NCBI RefSeq assembly: GCF_021412585.1
Contig: NZ_JAKCMI010000008.1
Location: 1 to 44,765, forward strand
From: Halomonas alkalisoli
GTDB taxonomy: Bacteria > Pseudomonadota > Gammaproteobacteria > Pseudomonadales > Halomonadaceae
DNA: 44,765 bases
Direction: 5' to 3'
Positions 8,108-15,509 of this stretch are shown here, in pieces (positions within the stretch are counted from its first letter, which is position 1; each line of letters starts with the position of its first letter). The notes under the pieces were generated by a model. That model saw nothing but the letters and a program-made list of their open reading frames with translations, ran no database searches and was not told where the DNA came from. The translations under genes were made by a program, and so were the position numbers.

Positions 8108-9027
8108 GACTTGGCCCCCTCGGTCTGCCAGCGCAGCAGCGGCGAACATGCCTTGCGGACCAGCAGGGTGCACAGCGAACCCAGCCCGCCGATGACCAGC
8201 ATGCCAATGATGATCTTGGGGTATTCGACCAGGGTGTAGGCCGACCAGGTGAAGTAGCCGATGCCGTACTGGCCGCTGATGATCTCGCCAGCCAATAGTG
8301 AGAACCATGCCACGCCCATGCCGATGGCGAGCCCCGCGACAATGCTCGGCAGCGCGCCGGGAAGCACCACGTGCCAGAGAATGGCGGCGTTGCTCGCCCC
8401 CAGGCTACGGGCTGCGCGGACCAGCATCTTGGGGGTCTGGTCGACACCGTGCACGGTGTTGATCACGATGGGGAACAGCGCGCCGAGAAAGGTGATGAAG
8501 ACGATGCTCGACTGTTCGCTGGGCATCATCAGGATCGCCAGCGGAATCCAGGCCACCGCCGGGATCGGCCTCAGGATCTCGATGTAGGGCAGGATGACGT
8601 CCTCGGCGAAGCGCGAGCGCCCCATCATTACCCCCAGTACCACACCGATCACCACGGCAAGACCGTACGCCATGGCGATACGCTGCATGCTATGGAGAAT
8701 ATGAACGTAGAACTCCTGGCTCGAAGCCTGGGCCAGGAACTCTGCCCCCACTATCAGCGGCCCCGGCACGTTCTCGAAGCGCACGAAGAAGTCGAAGCCG
8801 TAGGTCGAGGCGAGATGCCAGCCGAGGGCCGCCACCAACAGCGCGCCGATACGCACCAGGTAGCGATCCCAGTTCGTGGGCAGGTAACTCCGGGATTCAC
8901 CGAGCTGCGTGCCGGCAGGCGTCGCTGTAACAGGGCTGGCCTCGATCGAGGGTCGCTCGGAAGATTCCAGCGGGCCAGACAATACAGCCTCTGAGAGTGG
9001 TGGGTGGGGCTTAGGGTTCAAGCTCAT
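8104..9027 (-). CDS. ABC transporter permease, nitrate/sulfonate/taurine class
   Basis: A 307-residue inner-membrane permease with about six membrane segments after a 60-residue polar N-terminal tail. The cytoplasmic EAA-type loop RAARSLGASNAAILWHVVLP contacts the ATPase. The motifs EILRPIPAVAWIPLAI and FPIVINTVHGV are typical of the SsuC/TauC family. A GTG at 9045 would extend it by six residues, but AGGTGA stands correctly before the ATG at 9027. It is separated from the binding-protein gene by a terminator and a 450-bp spacer with its own candidate operator, so it probably has its own promoter. Confidence 0.93.
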   Translation of the reverse strand: MSLNPKPHPPLSEAVLSGPLESSERPSIEASPVTATPAGTQLGESRSYLPTNWDRYLVRIGALLVAALGWHLASTYGFDFFVRFENVPGPLIVGAEFLAQASSQEFYVHILHSMQRIAMAYGLAVVIGVVLGVMMGRSRFAEDVILPYIEILRPIPAVAWIPLAILMMPSEQSSIVFITFLGALFPIVINTVHGVDQTPKMLVRAARSLGASNAAILWHVVLPGALPSIVAGLAIGMGVAWFSLLAGEIISGQYGIGYFTWSAYTLVEYPKIIIGMLVIGGLGSLCTLLVRKACSPLLRWQTEGAKS

Positions 9028-9412
9028 GGGGTCACCTTTCGTCACGGGAGCGTGTCAACGCTACGCTGTGGGTAGTGAATCCGGCTCTTATTCTGTGGCC
9101 GTTGCCGGGAGTGAAGCTTGTACTAACAAGTCATGTCATCTACCCAGTAAGTTGCATCAGCCGTGCCAATATCCCCCAAAGCCTTTCCAAGGATTTAATC
9201 CAAAAGGAATTTTTACTTTACCGCCATATTGGAAACGAACTCTTGGCGGATTCATCAGCGCGCCCGCATGGTGCATATCGTCATTGAGTGGCGCCAGCTT
9301 GAAGCGATCTTCGCCTCATGAAGACGAAGAACTTATAACAAGTAGTACAAGTCGCTCCGAAAAATCGATAGCCGACTTGAAGATCCAAGGCAGGAATCGG
9401 AAAATGAAAAAG
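9028..9412. other. Intergenic spacer before the permease gene
   Basis: About 385 bp without a convincing gene. It is more AT-rich than its neighbours (for example the stretch 9185-9240) and holds the inverted repeat at 9117-9130. It presumably contains the promoter of the permease-ATPase-gntR-flavoprotein transcript. No clear sigma70 hexamers could be assigned. The short reading frames here start poorly and resemble no family. Confidence 0.5.
9117..9137. promoter_or_regulatory. Inverted repeat in the permease leader, candidate regulator site
   Basis: CTTGT-ACTA-ACAAG (9117-9130) is an inverted repeat with 5-bp arms, immediately followed by GTCATGTC, which recurs in the gntR-proximal palindrome. 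The 9-mer CTTGTACTA also occurs upstream of the binding-protein gene at 10895-10903. The arms resemble the TTGT...ACAA arms of HutC-subfamily operators. It is about 90 bp upstream of the permease start, where an operator would be expected. Confidence 0.4.
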
Positions 9413-9444
9413 AAAAAAACGGGGCACGGTAGAAACCGTGCCCC
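9413..9444 (-). terminator. Rho-independent terminator after the solute-binding-protein gene
   Basis: A perfect 9-bp GC-rich stem (GGGGCACGG at 9421-9429 paired with CCGTGCCCC at 9436-9444) and a 6-base loop are followed, in the minus-strand direction, by GTTTTTTTC. It starts 36 bases after the stop at 9481. It would uncouple abundant binding protein from the membrane components. Confidence 0.92.
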
Positions 9445-9480
9445 TGGAACTCATAAACCAGATATCTGAAGGTCTTTGAG

Positions 9481-10863
9481 TCAATTCGTCATGGCAAGAG
9501 CTTCCTCACCGGAAGCGGACAAGGCAATCATCCTGCCGCCATTATCGGCCATATATGCTTCAGAATCGGCACGCTTCATGAATGCCACGACTTCGCCATC
9601 GGGCGTTTCAGAAAGAAAGGCTGCCTTGCCGAACATCTTGATCCCGCTGTGATGATCATAGACATAGGTGGCATATACTTCCTGGCCTTCGCCACTGGCG
9701 TCACGAAAAGCCGTTACCATATCAGCGATGCTGTCATACTCGACGACCCCATCATCGGCGAACCATATCTGTGCAGGCTTGAGCTCGGGATTGCCGGCAA
9801 CAGGTGTGACCATGCGCTCAAGATCGGCGGCATAATCCAATCCAGACGCCTCATAGGCACGGCGTATGTAACTGTCATCGACCCAGGCGTCGAAGTTGAG
9901 GTCGGGAATATCGCGCTCGTCCTGCAGCAAAGCATGGTCGTACTGCAACGCATCGACCCACTCCGACTTGATGGTGGCATCCATGGTGCTGATACCGCCG
10001 TCGCTGAGGTAGAGATAGAGCACCTCCTTGGCCACACCGGTCCACTCGCTAAGCTGGACTGCGGCGCGCATCGGATCCTCCTCGATCCACTGCTGTGCCT
10101 CCAACGTAGCTTCCAGCACGGCGTCGACCACCTCGGGATAACGGTCGGCGAAGTCCTTGCGCACCACGATGCCATGGAACGTCGGCACGCCCGCCTCGCT
10201 ACCGTCGAAGATCTTGCGCCCGGTGCCGCGGAACTCCATCACCTCCGACCAGGGCCCGAAGTCGGCATGCGCATCGATGCGGTTGCCGGCAATGTTGGCC
10301 ACGCCCACCGGCGGACTCTGGTCAACGATGGCGATCTCACCGTCCAACCCCGCGTCGCGCAGTGCCTTGAGCGTCATGCCCCAAGCAGCGCTGCCCACCG
10401 GCGTGGAGATGCGCTTGCCGGCCAGCTCCTCCAGTGAGTAGACGTCGGAGGCCACCGGCACCACGATGCCGTTGCCGGTCCCCTGCCGGTTATAGCCGGT
10501 CACGGCGATGAAGCGGGTCTCGTTGCGCCCGGTGGCCTGGAAACTGGCCCCGTTGACGATCAGCGGATAGTCGCCCATCACGCCGAACTCCAGGTTGCCG
10601 GCCATCATCTGATTGGTGATGGGTGGGCCCGAATCATAGTCGCGAAAGATGCTCTCGTATTCGGCGTCGGCGTAGTCGCCATCCGTTGGTAGATATTTCT
10701 CGATAAGGCCAAGCTTCTCCAGCACGATACCGCCCGCCACGGTATTGGTAACCATGCTTTGGTGGCCAATGCCGATGGAAATTCGCTCCGCCAGGGCGTG
10801 GCCACTGGCAAGGAGCAGTGAGCCCAATAAACAGCCGCCAACAAGTCGGTTCCAGTTCTTCAT
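9481..10863 (-). CDS. ABC solute-binding protein with NosL-like C-terminal domain
   Basis: A 460-residue periplasmic protein. Residues 1-25 are a signal peptide ending ALA. Residues about 28-340 are an NMT1/SsuA-type binding domain (GDYPLIVNGASF, LAGKRISTPVGSAAWGMTLKAL, VVDAVLEATLEAQQWI). This class binds nitrate, sulfonates, taurine and similar anions. The protein is about 120 residues longer than usual. The extra part, about 355-450, reads AQIWFADDGVVEYDSIADMV, then YDHHSGIKMFGKAAFL and VAFMKRADSEAYMADNGG, a pattern I recognise as NosL, the copper chaperone family of nitrous oxide reductase. The CxxCGM metal motif of NosL is absent and no cysteine remains after the signal peptide. The gene begins the locus and has its own terminator. 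Confidence 0.88.
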   Translation of the reverse strand: MKNWNRLVGGCLLGSLLLASGHALAERISIGIGHQSMVTNTVAGGIVLEKLGLIEKYLPTDGDYADAEYESIFRDYDSGPPITNQMMAGNLEFGVMGDYPLIVNGASFQATGRNETRFIAVTGYNRQGTGNGIVVPVASDVYSLEELAGKRISTPVGSAAWGMTLKALRDAGLDGEIAIVDQSPPVGVANIAGNRIDAHADFGPWSEVMEFRGTGRKIFDGSEAGVPTFHGIVVRKDFADRYPEVVDAVLEATLEAQQWIEEDPMRAAVQLSEWTGVAKEVLYLYLSDGGISTMDATIKSEWVDALQYDHALLQDERDIPDLNFDAWVDDSYIRRAYEASGLDYAADLERMVTPVAGNPELKPAQIWFADDGVVEYDSIADMVTAFRDASGEGQEVYATYVYDHHSGIKMFGKAAFLSETPDGEVVAFMKRADSEAYMADNGGRMIALSASGEEALAMTN

Positions 10864-11139
10864 GTCCAGGCACCTCCGATCAGGGTGGGTTGTACTTGTA
10901 CTATCCGGTCATTACCTTCACCCTTTGATCTGCAGAGCGCGTGCCATCCTGCACGGCTTTGCACTTATCTGCATGATTCGAATAAGGGAAACATTGCCCT
11001 GCACCAGGTTAAACGCTTATGCAACAACCCCCATGTTGCGCACTATGCGTGCGCAACATGGGAGTTTCGGCATCATCATGGCGCAACCAATTGAGCGCCG
11101 AATAAGACAACTAGAACAAATGGATTCAAGGCTAAGAGT
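10864..11139. other. Intergenic region with promoter of the binding-protein gene
   Basis: This gap lies between the peptidase stop and the binding-protein start, both genes on the minus strand. It contains CTTGTACTA (10895-10903), which is shared with the permease leader, and the long inverted repeat at 11030-11062. No gene is visible; the short frames here have no family resemblance. Confidence 0.5.
11030..11062. promoter_or_regulatory. Perfect 14-bp inverted repeat with 5-base loop
   Basis: CCCATGTTGCGCAC (11030-11043) is perfectly repeated in inverse as GTGCGCAACATGGG (11049-11062). It lies 78 bp downstream of the peptidase stop and about 165 bp upstream of the binding-protein start. No T-run follows on either strand. 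It may be an operator or upstream activator site for the binding-protein promoter, or an RNA hairpin that ends or protects the peptidase transcript. Confidence 0.6.
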
Positions 11140-13197
11140 TCAGCCTTCATCCATCAATTGCTGCCCGAGAAAGCTGAATGCCAGCGCCTGCATGTGGGCG
11201 CGCTGACGGTTGTCCGCCGCACCGCCGTGGCCGCCCTCGATATTCTCGTAATAGAGCACTTGGTGCCCCTGCTCGTGCATGCGCGCCATCATCTTGCGTG
11301 CGTGGCCCGGGTGGACGCGGTCGTCGCGGGTGCTGGTCATCAGCAATAGCGGCGGGTAGTCGGCCGCGGGGTCGAGGTTGTGGTAGGGCGAGACATCGCG
11401 CAGGAAGGCATCCCAGTCGTCGCCGTCGGGGTCGCCGTACTCCGCCATCCACGAGGCGCCGGCCAGCAGCAAGTGATAGCGGCGCATGTCGAGCAGCGGC
11501 ACCTGGCATACCACGGCGCCCAGCAGCTGCGGGTAGCGTGTCAGCATGTTACCCACCAGCAGGCCGCCGTTGGAGCCACCCTGGATGCCCATCCGCTGCG
11601 GCGAGGTGACGCCGCGCTCGATCAGATCTTCTGCCACGGCAGCGAAATCCTCGAAGGCCTTGTGGCGCTTCTCGCGCAGCGCCGCCTGGTGCCAGCGCGG
11701 GCCGTACTCGCCGCCGCCGCGGATGTTGGCCACCACGTAGACGCCGCCCCGGCTGAGCCAGGCGCGCCCCACGCCGGGGCTGTAGCCGGGCAGCAGCGGC
11801 ACCTCGAAACCGCCGTAGCCGTAGAGCAGGGTCGGATGATCGCCGCTCGGCTCGAGATCACGCCGCGCCACCTGGAAATAGGGCACCGGCGTGCCGTCCT
11901 GGCTGGTGACGAAGTGCTGGGTCACCTCGAGGCCCTCGGCATCGAACAGCGCCGGGGCCTGCTTGAGGACTTCCAGTGACTCGCCGACCCGGCCGTGCAG
12001 CAGCGTGGTCGGGGTCAGGTAGTCGCTGACGATGAGAAAGACATCGTCGCTCTCCTCGTCGTCTACCGCGCTCACGCTGACGCTACCCAGCGCCGGCGCG
12101 CCCGCCAGCGGCTCGGGCTGCCACCGCCCCGCTTCCGGCGTCATGACGTAGAGCCGATGCTTGACGTCGTCGAGCACGTTGAGGATCAGGTGATGACGGG
12201 TCCAGGTGGCGTCCGAGAGCGAGGTGCGCTCGGTGGGGGTGAACAGCACGCGAAAGTCGCGCTCGCCTGCCATGAAGGCGTCGAAGTCGGCGATCAGCAG
12301 GGCGCCGGCGGGATGGGTGATGTCGTCGAGCGCCCAAGGCTCGCGGAGCTCCACCAGCAGCCACTCCCGATGCACCTGCTTGTGGGCCGAGTTGGGCACC
12401 TCGATGCGGCGCAGGGTGTCGTCGGCCTCGCGCAGGTAGAGCTCGTTGTCGTAGAAGGCCCGGGCGCGGCTGACGAAGTCGCGCTCGAAGCCCGGCGTGG
12501 AATCGTGGGCGGCACCCACCGCCATGTCGTCGGGCTCGGCCTCGAAGATCGTCTCGGCCTCGGCCAGCGGCGTGCCGCGCCGCCACTGCTTGACGATGCG
12601 CGGGTAGCCGGAGCGGGTCATCGAGCCTTCGCCGAAGTCGGTCTGGACGTAGACCGTGTCGCGGTCGATCCAGCCCAGGCTGCCCTTGGCCTCGGGGCGA
12701 TAAAAGCCATTCTGGACCCAGCATTTTTCCACCAGGTCGAACTCGCGGCTGACATCGGCGTCGGCGCCGCCGCGGGAGAGCGATACCAGGCAGTAGCGCC
12801 AGGGTTCGTCGGGCGAGGTGGGGCGCAGACAGTGGGCACCGTGCCACACCCAGTTCTCGCCCTCCTCGGCGTTGAGCGCGTCGAGGTCGATCAGCACCTC
12901 CCACTCGGGTCGCGCCTTGCGGTACTCCTCGGGGGTGGTGCGCCGCCACAGCCCGCGGGGGTGGTCGCGGTCCTGCCAGAAGTTGTAGAAGTGCTCGCCA
13001 CGCTTGACCACGAAGGGGATGCGGTCGTCGGCCTCGAGGATCGCCTGAAGGTCGGCGCGCAGCTCAGCGAAGCCGGGCGAATCGGCGAGCCTTGCCTGGC
13101 TATCGGTGTTGCGCTGCTCGACCCAGGCCAGGGGGCGCTCGCCCTCGACTTCCTCGAGCCACAGGTGGGGGTCATGCTCGTCGTGCGGGTCGGCCAT
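11140..13197 (-). CDS. Prolyl oligopeptidase family serine peptidase (S9A)
   Basis: A 685-residue peptidase. The N-terminal two thirds form the seven-bladed propeller and the C-terminal third the alpha/beta hydrolase. The catalytic serine is in GIQGGSNGGLLVGNML, the aspartate in TSTRDDRVHPGHARKM and the histidine in IEGGHGGAADN. The opening DPHLWLEEVEGERPLAWVEQRN is typical of the family. Such enzymes cut short proline-containing peptides. No signal peptide is seen, so it is probably cytoplasmic. An ATG at 13221 would add eight residues, but AGGAGA sits before the ATG at 13197. It stands alone between the Apr-like locus and moaA and has no evident tie to either. Confidence 0.93.
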   Translation of the reverse strand: MADPHDEHDPHLWLEEVEGERPLAWVEQRNTDSQARLADSPGFAELRADLQAILEADDRIPFVVKRGEHFYNFWQDRDHPRGLWRRTTPEEYRKARPEWEVLIDLDALNAEEGENWVWHGAHCLRPTSPDEPWRYCLVSLSRGGADADVSREFDLVEKCWVQNGFYRPEAKGSLGWIDRDTVYVQTDFGEGSMTRSGYPRIVKQWRRGTPLAEAETIFEAEPDDMAVGAAHDSTPGFERDFVSRARAFYDNELYLREADDTLRRIEVPNSAHKQVHREWLLVELREPWALDDITHPAGALLIADFDAFMAGERDFRVLFTPTERTSLSDATWTRHHLILNVLDDVKHRLYVMTPEAGRWQPEPLAGAPALGSVSVSAVDDEESDDVFLIVSDYLTPTTLLHGRVGESLEVLKQAPALFDAEGLEVTQHFVTSQDGTPVPYFQVARRDLEPSGDHPTLLYGYGGFEVPLLPGYSPGVGRAWLSRGGVYVVANIRGGGEYGPRWHQAALREKRHKAFEDFAAVAEDLIERGVTSPQRMGIQGGSNGGLLVGNMLTRYPQLLGAVVCQVPLLDMRRYHLLLAGASWMAEYGDPDGDDWDAFLRDVSPYHNLDPAADYPPLLLMTSTRDDRVHPGHARKMMARMHEQGHQVLYYENIEGGHGGAADNRQRAHMQALAFSFLGQQLMDEG

Positions 13198-13207
13198 GGG
13201 AGTCTCC

Positions 13208-13230
13208 TGGTGGGCGATCATTGCCCACCA
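13208..13230. other. Hairpin in the peptidase leader
   Basis: TGGTGGGC (13208-13215) and GCCCACCA (13223-13230) form a perfect 8-bp stem around a 7-base loop. On the minus strand the 3' arm ends directly at the AGGAG ribosome site of the peptidase gene. It could modulate translation or stability, or mark the end of the moaA transcript, but it lacks a T-run. Confidence 0.45.
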
Positions 13231-13282
13231 AGCTAGCCCGCCACGGCCGCAGGCTCAATGGCTTGCGATCGGGTTCAGCGCT

Positions 13283-14269
13283 TTACCCTCCCGTCATGTT
13301 CATGAAGCGAACCACCTGCACTTCGCCGTCGGTGGTGAAGTGGTGCCGCTCGGGCTTTTTTTGCATGGCGGCGACGATGGCGGCCTTGAGCCGTTCGAGG
13401 TCGCCGGGGTGGCGGCGCATCACCGCGCGCAGGTCCACCGAGTGCTCGTTGCCCAGGCACAGCAGCAGGCGGCCCTCGGCGGTGACTCGCACGCGGTTGC
13501 AGGCAGCGCAGAAGTTATGGCTGTGAGGTGAGATGAAGCCGATGCGCGAGTCGCTGTCGGCCATGCGGAAGTAGCGCGACGGCCCCAGGGTGTTCTCGGT
13601 GGTGGGCACCAGGGCATGGCGCGACTCGATACGCGCACGCACCTCGTCGCTGGAACAGAAGGTCTCGGCACGGTCGTGGCCGATGCTCTGGCCCAGGGGC
13701 ATCTCCTCGATGAAACTGATATCCACGCCTTCGGCACGGGCAAACGCGACCAGGTCGAGCACTTCGTCGTCGTTGCGCCCCTTGAGGATCACGGCGTTGA
13801 GCTTGATGCGTTCGAAACCGGCATCGCGGACGGCACGAATGCCATCGATGACCTTGTCCAGGCTGCCGGTGCGGGTCAGTTCACGGAAGCGGTCGGAATC
13901 CAGGGTGTCGAGGCTGATATTGAGACGCTTCAGGCCGCCTTGCCGCAGGGCCGGGGCGTGTTTGACCAGGCCGGCACCGTTGGTGGTCATGGCGAAGTCA
14001 CGCAGACCCTCGAGGGCACCGATCTCGGCCACCAGCCCTGCCAGGCCGCGACGCACCAGCGGTTCGCCGCCGGTCAGGCGGATCTTCTCCACGCCGAGCT
14101 CGACGAAGGCCCTGGACAAGGTGGCCATCTCTTCCAGGGTCAGCACCTGGGCGCGAGGCAGGAAGGTCATGTCCTCGGCCATGCAGTAGACGCAGCGGAA
14201 GTCGCAGCGGTCGGTGACCGACAGGCGAACGTAGCGAACGGTGCGACCGAAGCCGTCAGTCAGGCTCAT
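13283..14269 (-). CDS. moaA: GTP 3',8-cyclase MoaA
   Basis: A 328-residue radical-SAM enzyme that starts molybdenum-cofactor synthesis by converting GTP to the cyclised precursor with MoaC. The N-terminal cluster is CDFRCVYC with the usual DRC lead. [13 protein letters not shown] follows, and the C-terminal cluster is [18 protein letters not shown]. The protein ends in the double glycine needed for activity. The ATG at 14269 overlaps the stop of the DGC-domain gene (ATGA). It is the last gene of the nar-linked array and supplies the cofactor for NarG. No terminator is obvious after it. Confidence 0.97.
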   Translation of the reverse strand: MSLTDGFGRTVRYVRLSVTDRCDFRCVYCMAEDMTFLPRAQVLTLEEMATLSRAFVELGVEKIRLTGGEPLVRRGLAGLVAEIGALEGLRDFAMTTNGAGLVKHAPALRQGGLKRLNISLDTLDSDRFRELTRTGSLDKVIDGIRAVRDAGFERIKLNAVILKGRNDDEVLDLVAFARAEGVDISFIEEMPLGQSIGHDRAETFCSSDEVRARIESRHALVPTTENTLGPSRYFRMADSDSRIGFISPHSHNFCAACNRVRVTAEGRLLLCLGNEHSVDLRAVMRRHPGDLERLKAAIVAAMQKKPERHHFTTDGEVQVVRFMNMTGG

Positions 14270-14721
14270 GGGTTTTCCTCGGCTATTGCCCCGGCTCTTG
14301 TCTCGGCTCTTGTCTCGGCTCTTGCCTCGACATGGGCCGCGGCATCCATCGGCAGCCGGGCGATCAGCTCGCCGACCTGCTCGGCCACTTCGACGACGGT
14401 TTCGTCGTCGAAGCTCTGGCCGCGGCGCTTGCGAAAGCCCTGCTCGTAGAGCTTGACGTGTTGGGTGGCGACTACGCCCGCCCTGTCCAGGCAGTGGGTA
14501 ACACAGTGCATCTGACAGCCGTCGATGGCGACGATGGGGCGCCCGGAGCGGGCGGTCTTCACCAGGCCGGGCACGCCGCCGCCCACGCCGGCGATGCAGG
14601 ACATCTCCGCCACCCCGGTGTGGTCGAGCGCCAGGGCGACGTCGTTGGCCAGCTGCGCCACGTCGGAGCAGCCGGAACAGGAGTAGACCAGGGTGCGAGG
14701 TTTTCTAGCGGTTCGGGACAT
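14266..14721 (-). CDS. DGC-domain putative zinc-binding protein
   Basis: A 151-residue cysteine-rich protein. It has [15 protein letters not shown] near residue 13, SCIAGVGGG, and the name-giving [12 protein letters not shown] near residue 67. Members of the DGC family (PF08859) are small putative metal-binding proteins often found beside anaerobic respiration genes; their biochemical role is not established. The C-terminus carries a short RAET repeat encoded by 12-bp tandem units. The stop overlaps moaA, and 44 bp separate it from the upstream regulator gene. A role in metal or cofactor handling for nitrate reductase is inferred from position only. Confidence 0.85.
   Translation of the reverse strand: MSRTARKPRTLVYSCSGCSDVAQLANDVALALDHTGVAEMSCIAGVGGGVPGLVKTARSGRPIVAIDGCQMHCVTHCLDRAGVVATQHVKLYEQGFRKRRGQSFDDETVVEVAEQVGELIARLPMDAAAHVEARAETRAETRAGAIAEENP
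14281..14328. repeat. Four 12-bp tandem units at the 3' end of the DGC gene
   Basis: The units are GGCTATTGCCCC, then GGCTCTTGTCTC twice, then GGCTCTTGCCTC. They encode the degenerate RAET tail of the DGC-domain protein. The repeat is in frame, so copy-number change would lengthen or shorten the tail without breaking the gene. Confidence 0.8.
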
Positions 14722-14765
14722 GGTTCCCCCCCCTCATTGCAACACGCCGCCCCGCGCCGGCGACG

Positions 14766-15509
14766 TCAGTCGTCGGCCAGCATGGCGTCGCGCAGCTTCT
14801 GCTCGTCGAGCACCACCAGGCGCTGGCGGTCGATGCTGATGACATCGCCATCGCGCAGCTTGGCCAGCAGCCGCGAGAGGGTCTCCGGCGTCATGGCGAG
14901 CTGGGCGGCGAGCCAGCGCTTGGGAATGGAGAGACGCACCACCCGCGGCGACCTCGAGCGACCGGCGGGCAGCTGGCGCAGGATATAGCTGACCAGCCGC
15001 GACATGGCATCGGCCTGGGTCAACAGGGCCAGGTCCTCGAGGCGCTCGGTGAGTTCCAGGGCCAGACGGCTCATGAATTCGGCGCGGCAGGCGGGCTGGC
15101 GATCCATGATGTCGCGACAGCGCTGGGCCGGTATGGCCAGCACATGGGTGCGACGCAGCGCTTCCGCCGAGTAGAGATAGACGCCGGCACTGGAGACCAT
15201 GCTCAGCTCGCCCAGTGTGCCGCCGCGCTCCACGCAGCGGATGGTAGCCAGGCGGCCGTCGCCGGCGGAACGCGCCAGGCGCACGGCGCCATTGATGACG
15301 ATATAGAGCCAGTGGGCCGGGGCATCCTGCCGAAACAGCCATTCACGGGTCTTCAACGCGTGGAGCTCAGAGTCCTCCAGCAGCGAGGTCACTTCGTCTT
15401 CGTCGAGCTCACCCAGCCAGGGCACACCATTCACCAGCTCGCGAAGCTGCTTGGGCTTGAACAGCAGGTCAGTCGACGAACTGTCCGGCAGGCAGATAGG
15501 GGTATTCAT
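14766..15509 (-). CDS. dnr: Crp/Fnr family regulator, DNR type
   Basis: A 247-residue regulator with a cyclic-nucleotide-like sensor domain (LYIVINGAVRLAR, GGTLGELSMVS), a dimer helix and a C-terminal winged helix whose recognition helix MTPETLSRLLAKL has the E-xx-SR residues that read TTGA boxes. It lacks the N-terminal cysteine set that holds the FNR iron-sulfur cluster; only one cysteine occurs in the first 80 residues. That places it with DNR/NNR proteins, which sense NO through haem and switch on denitrification genes. It starts 41 bases inside the end of moeA with a strong GGAGGAAGG. It is the obvious candidate to act on the norC, nnrS and norEF-unit boxes in this window. The symbol is by similarity. 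Confidence 0.88.
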   Translation of the reverse strand: MNTPICLPDSSSTDLLFKPKQLRELVNGVPWLGELDEDEVTSLLEDSELHALKTREWLFRQDAPAHWLYIVINGAVRLARSAGDGRLATIRCVERGGTLGELSMVSSAGVYLYSAEALRRTHVLAIPAQRCRDIMDRQPACRAEFMSRLALELTERLEDLALLTQADAMSRLVSYILRQLPAGRSRSPRVVRLSIPKRWLAAQLAMTPETLSRLLAKLRDGDVISIDRQRLVVLDEQKLRDAMLADD

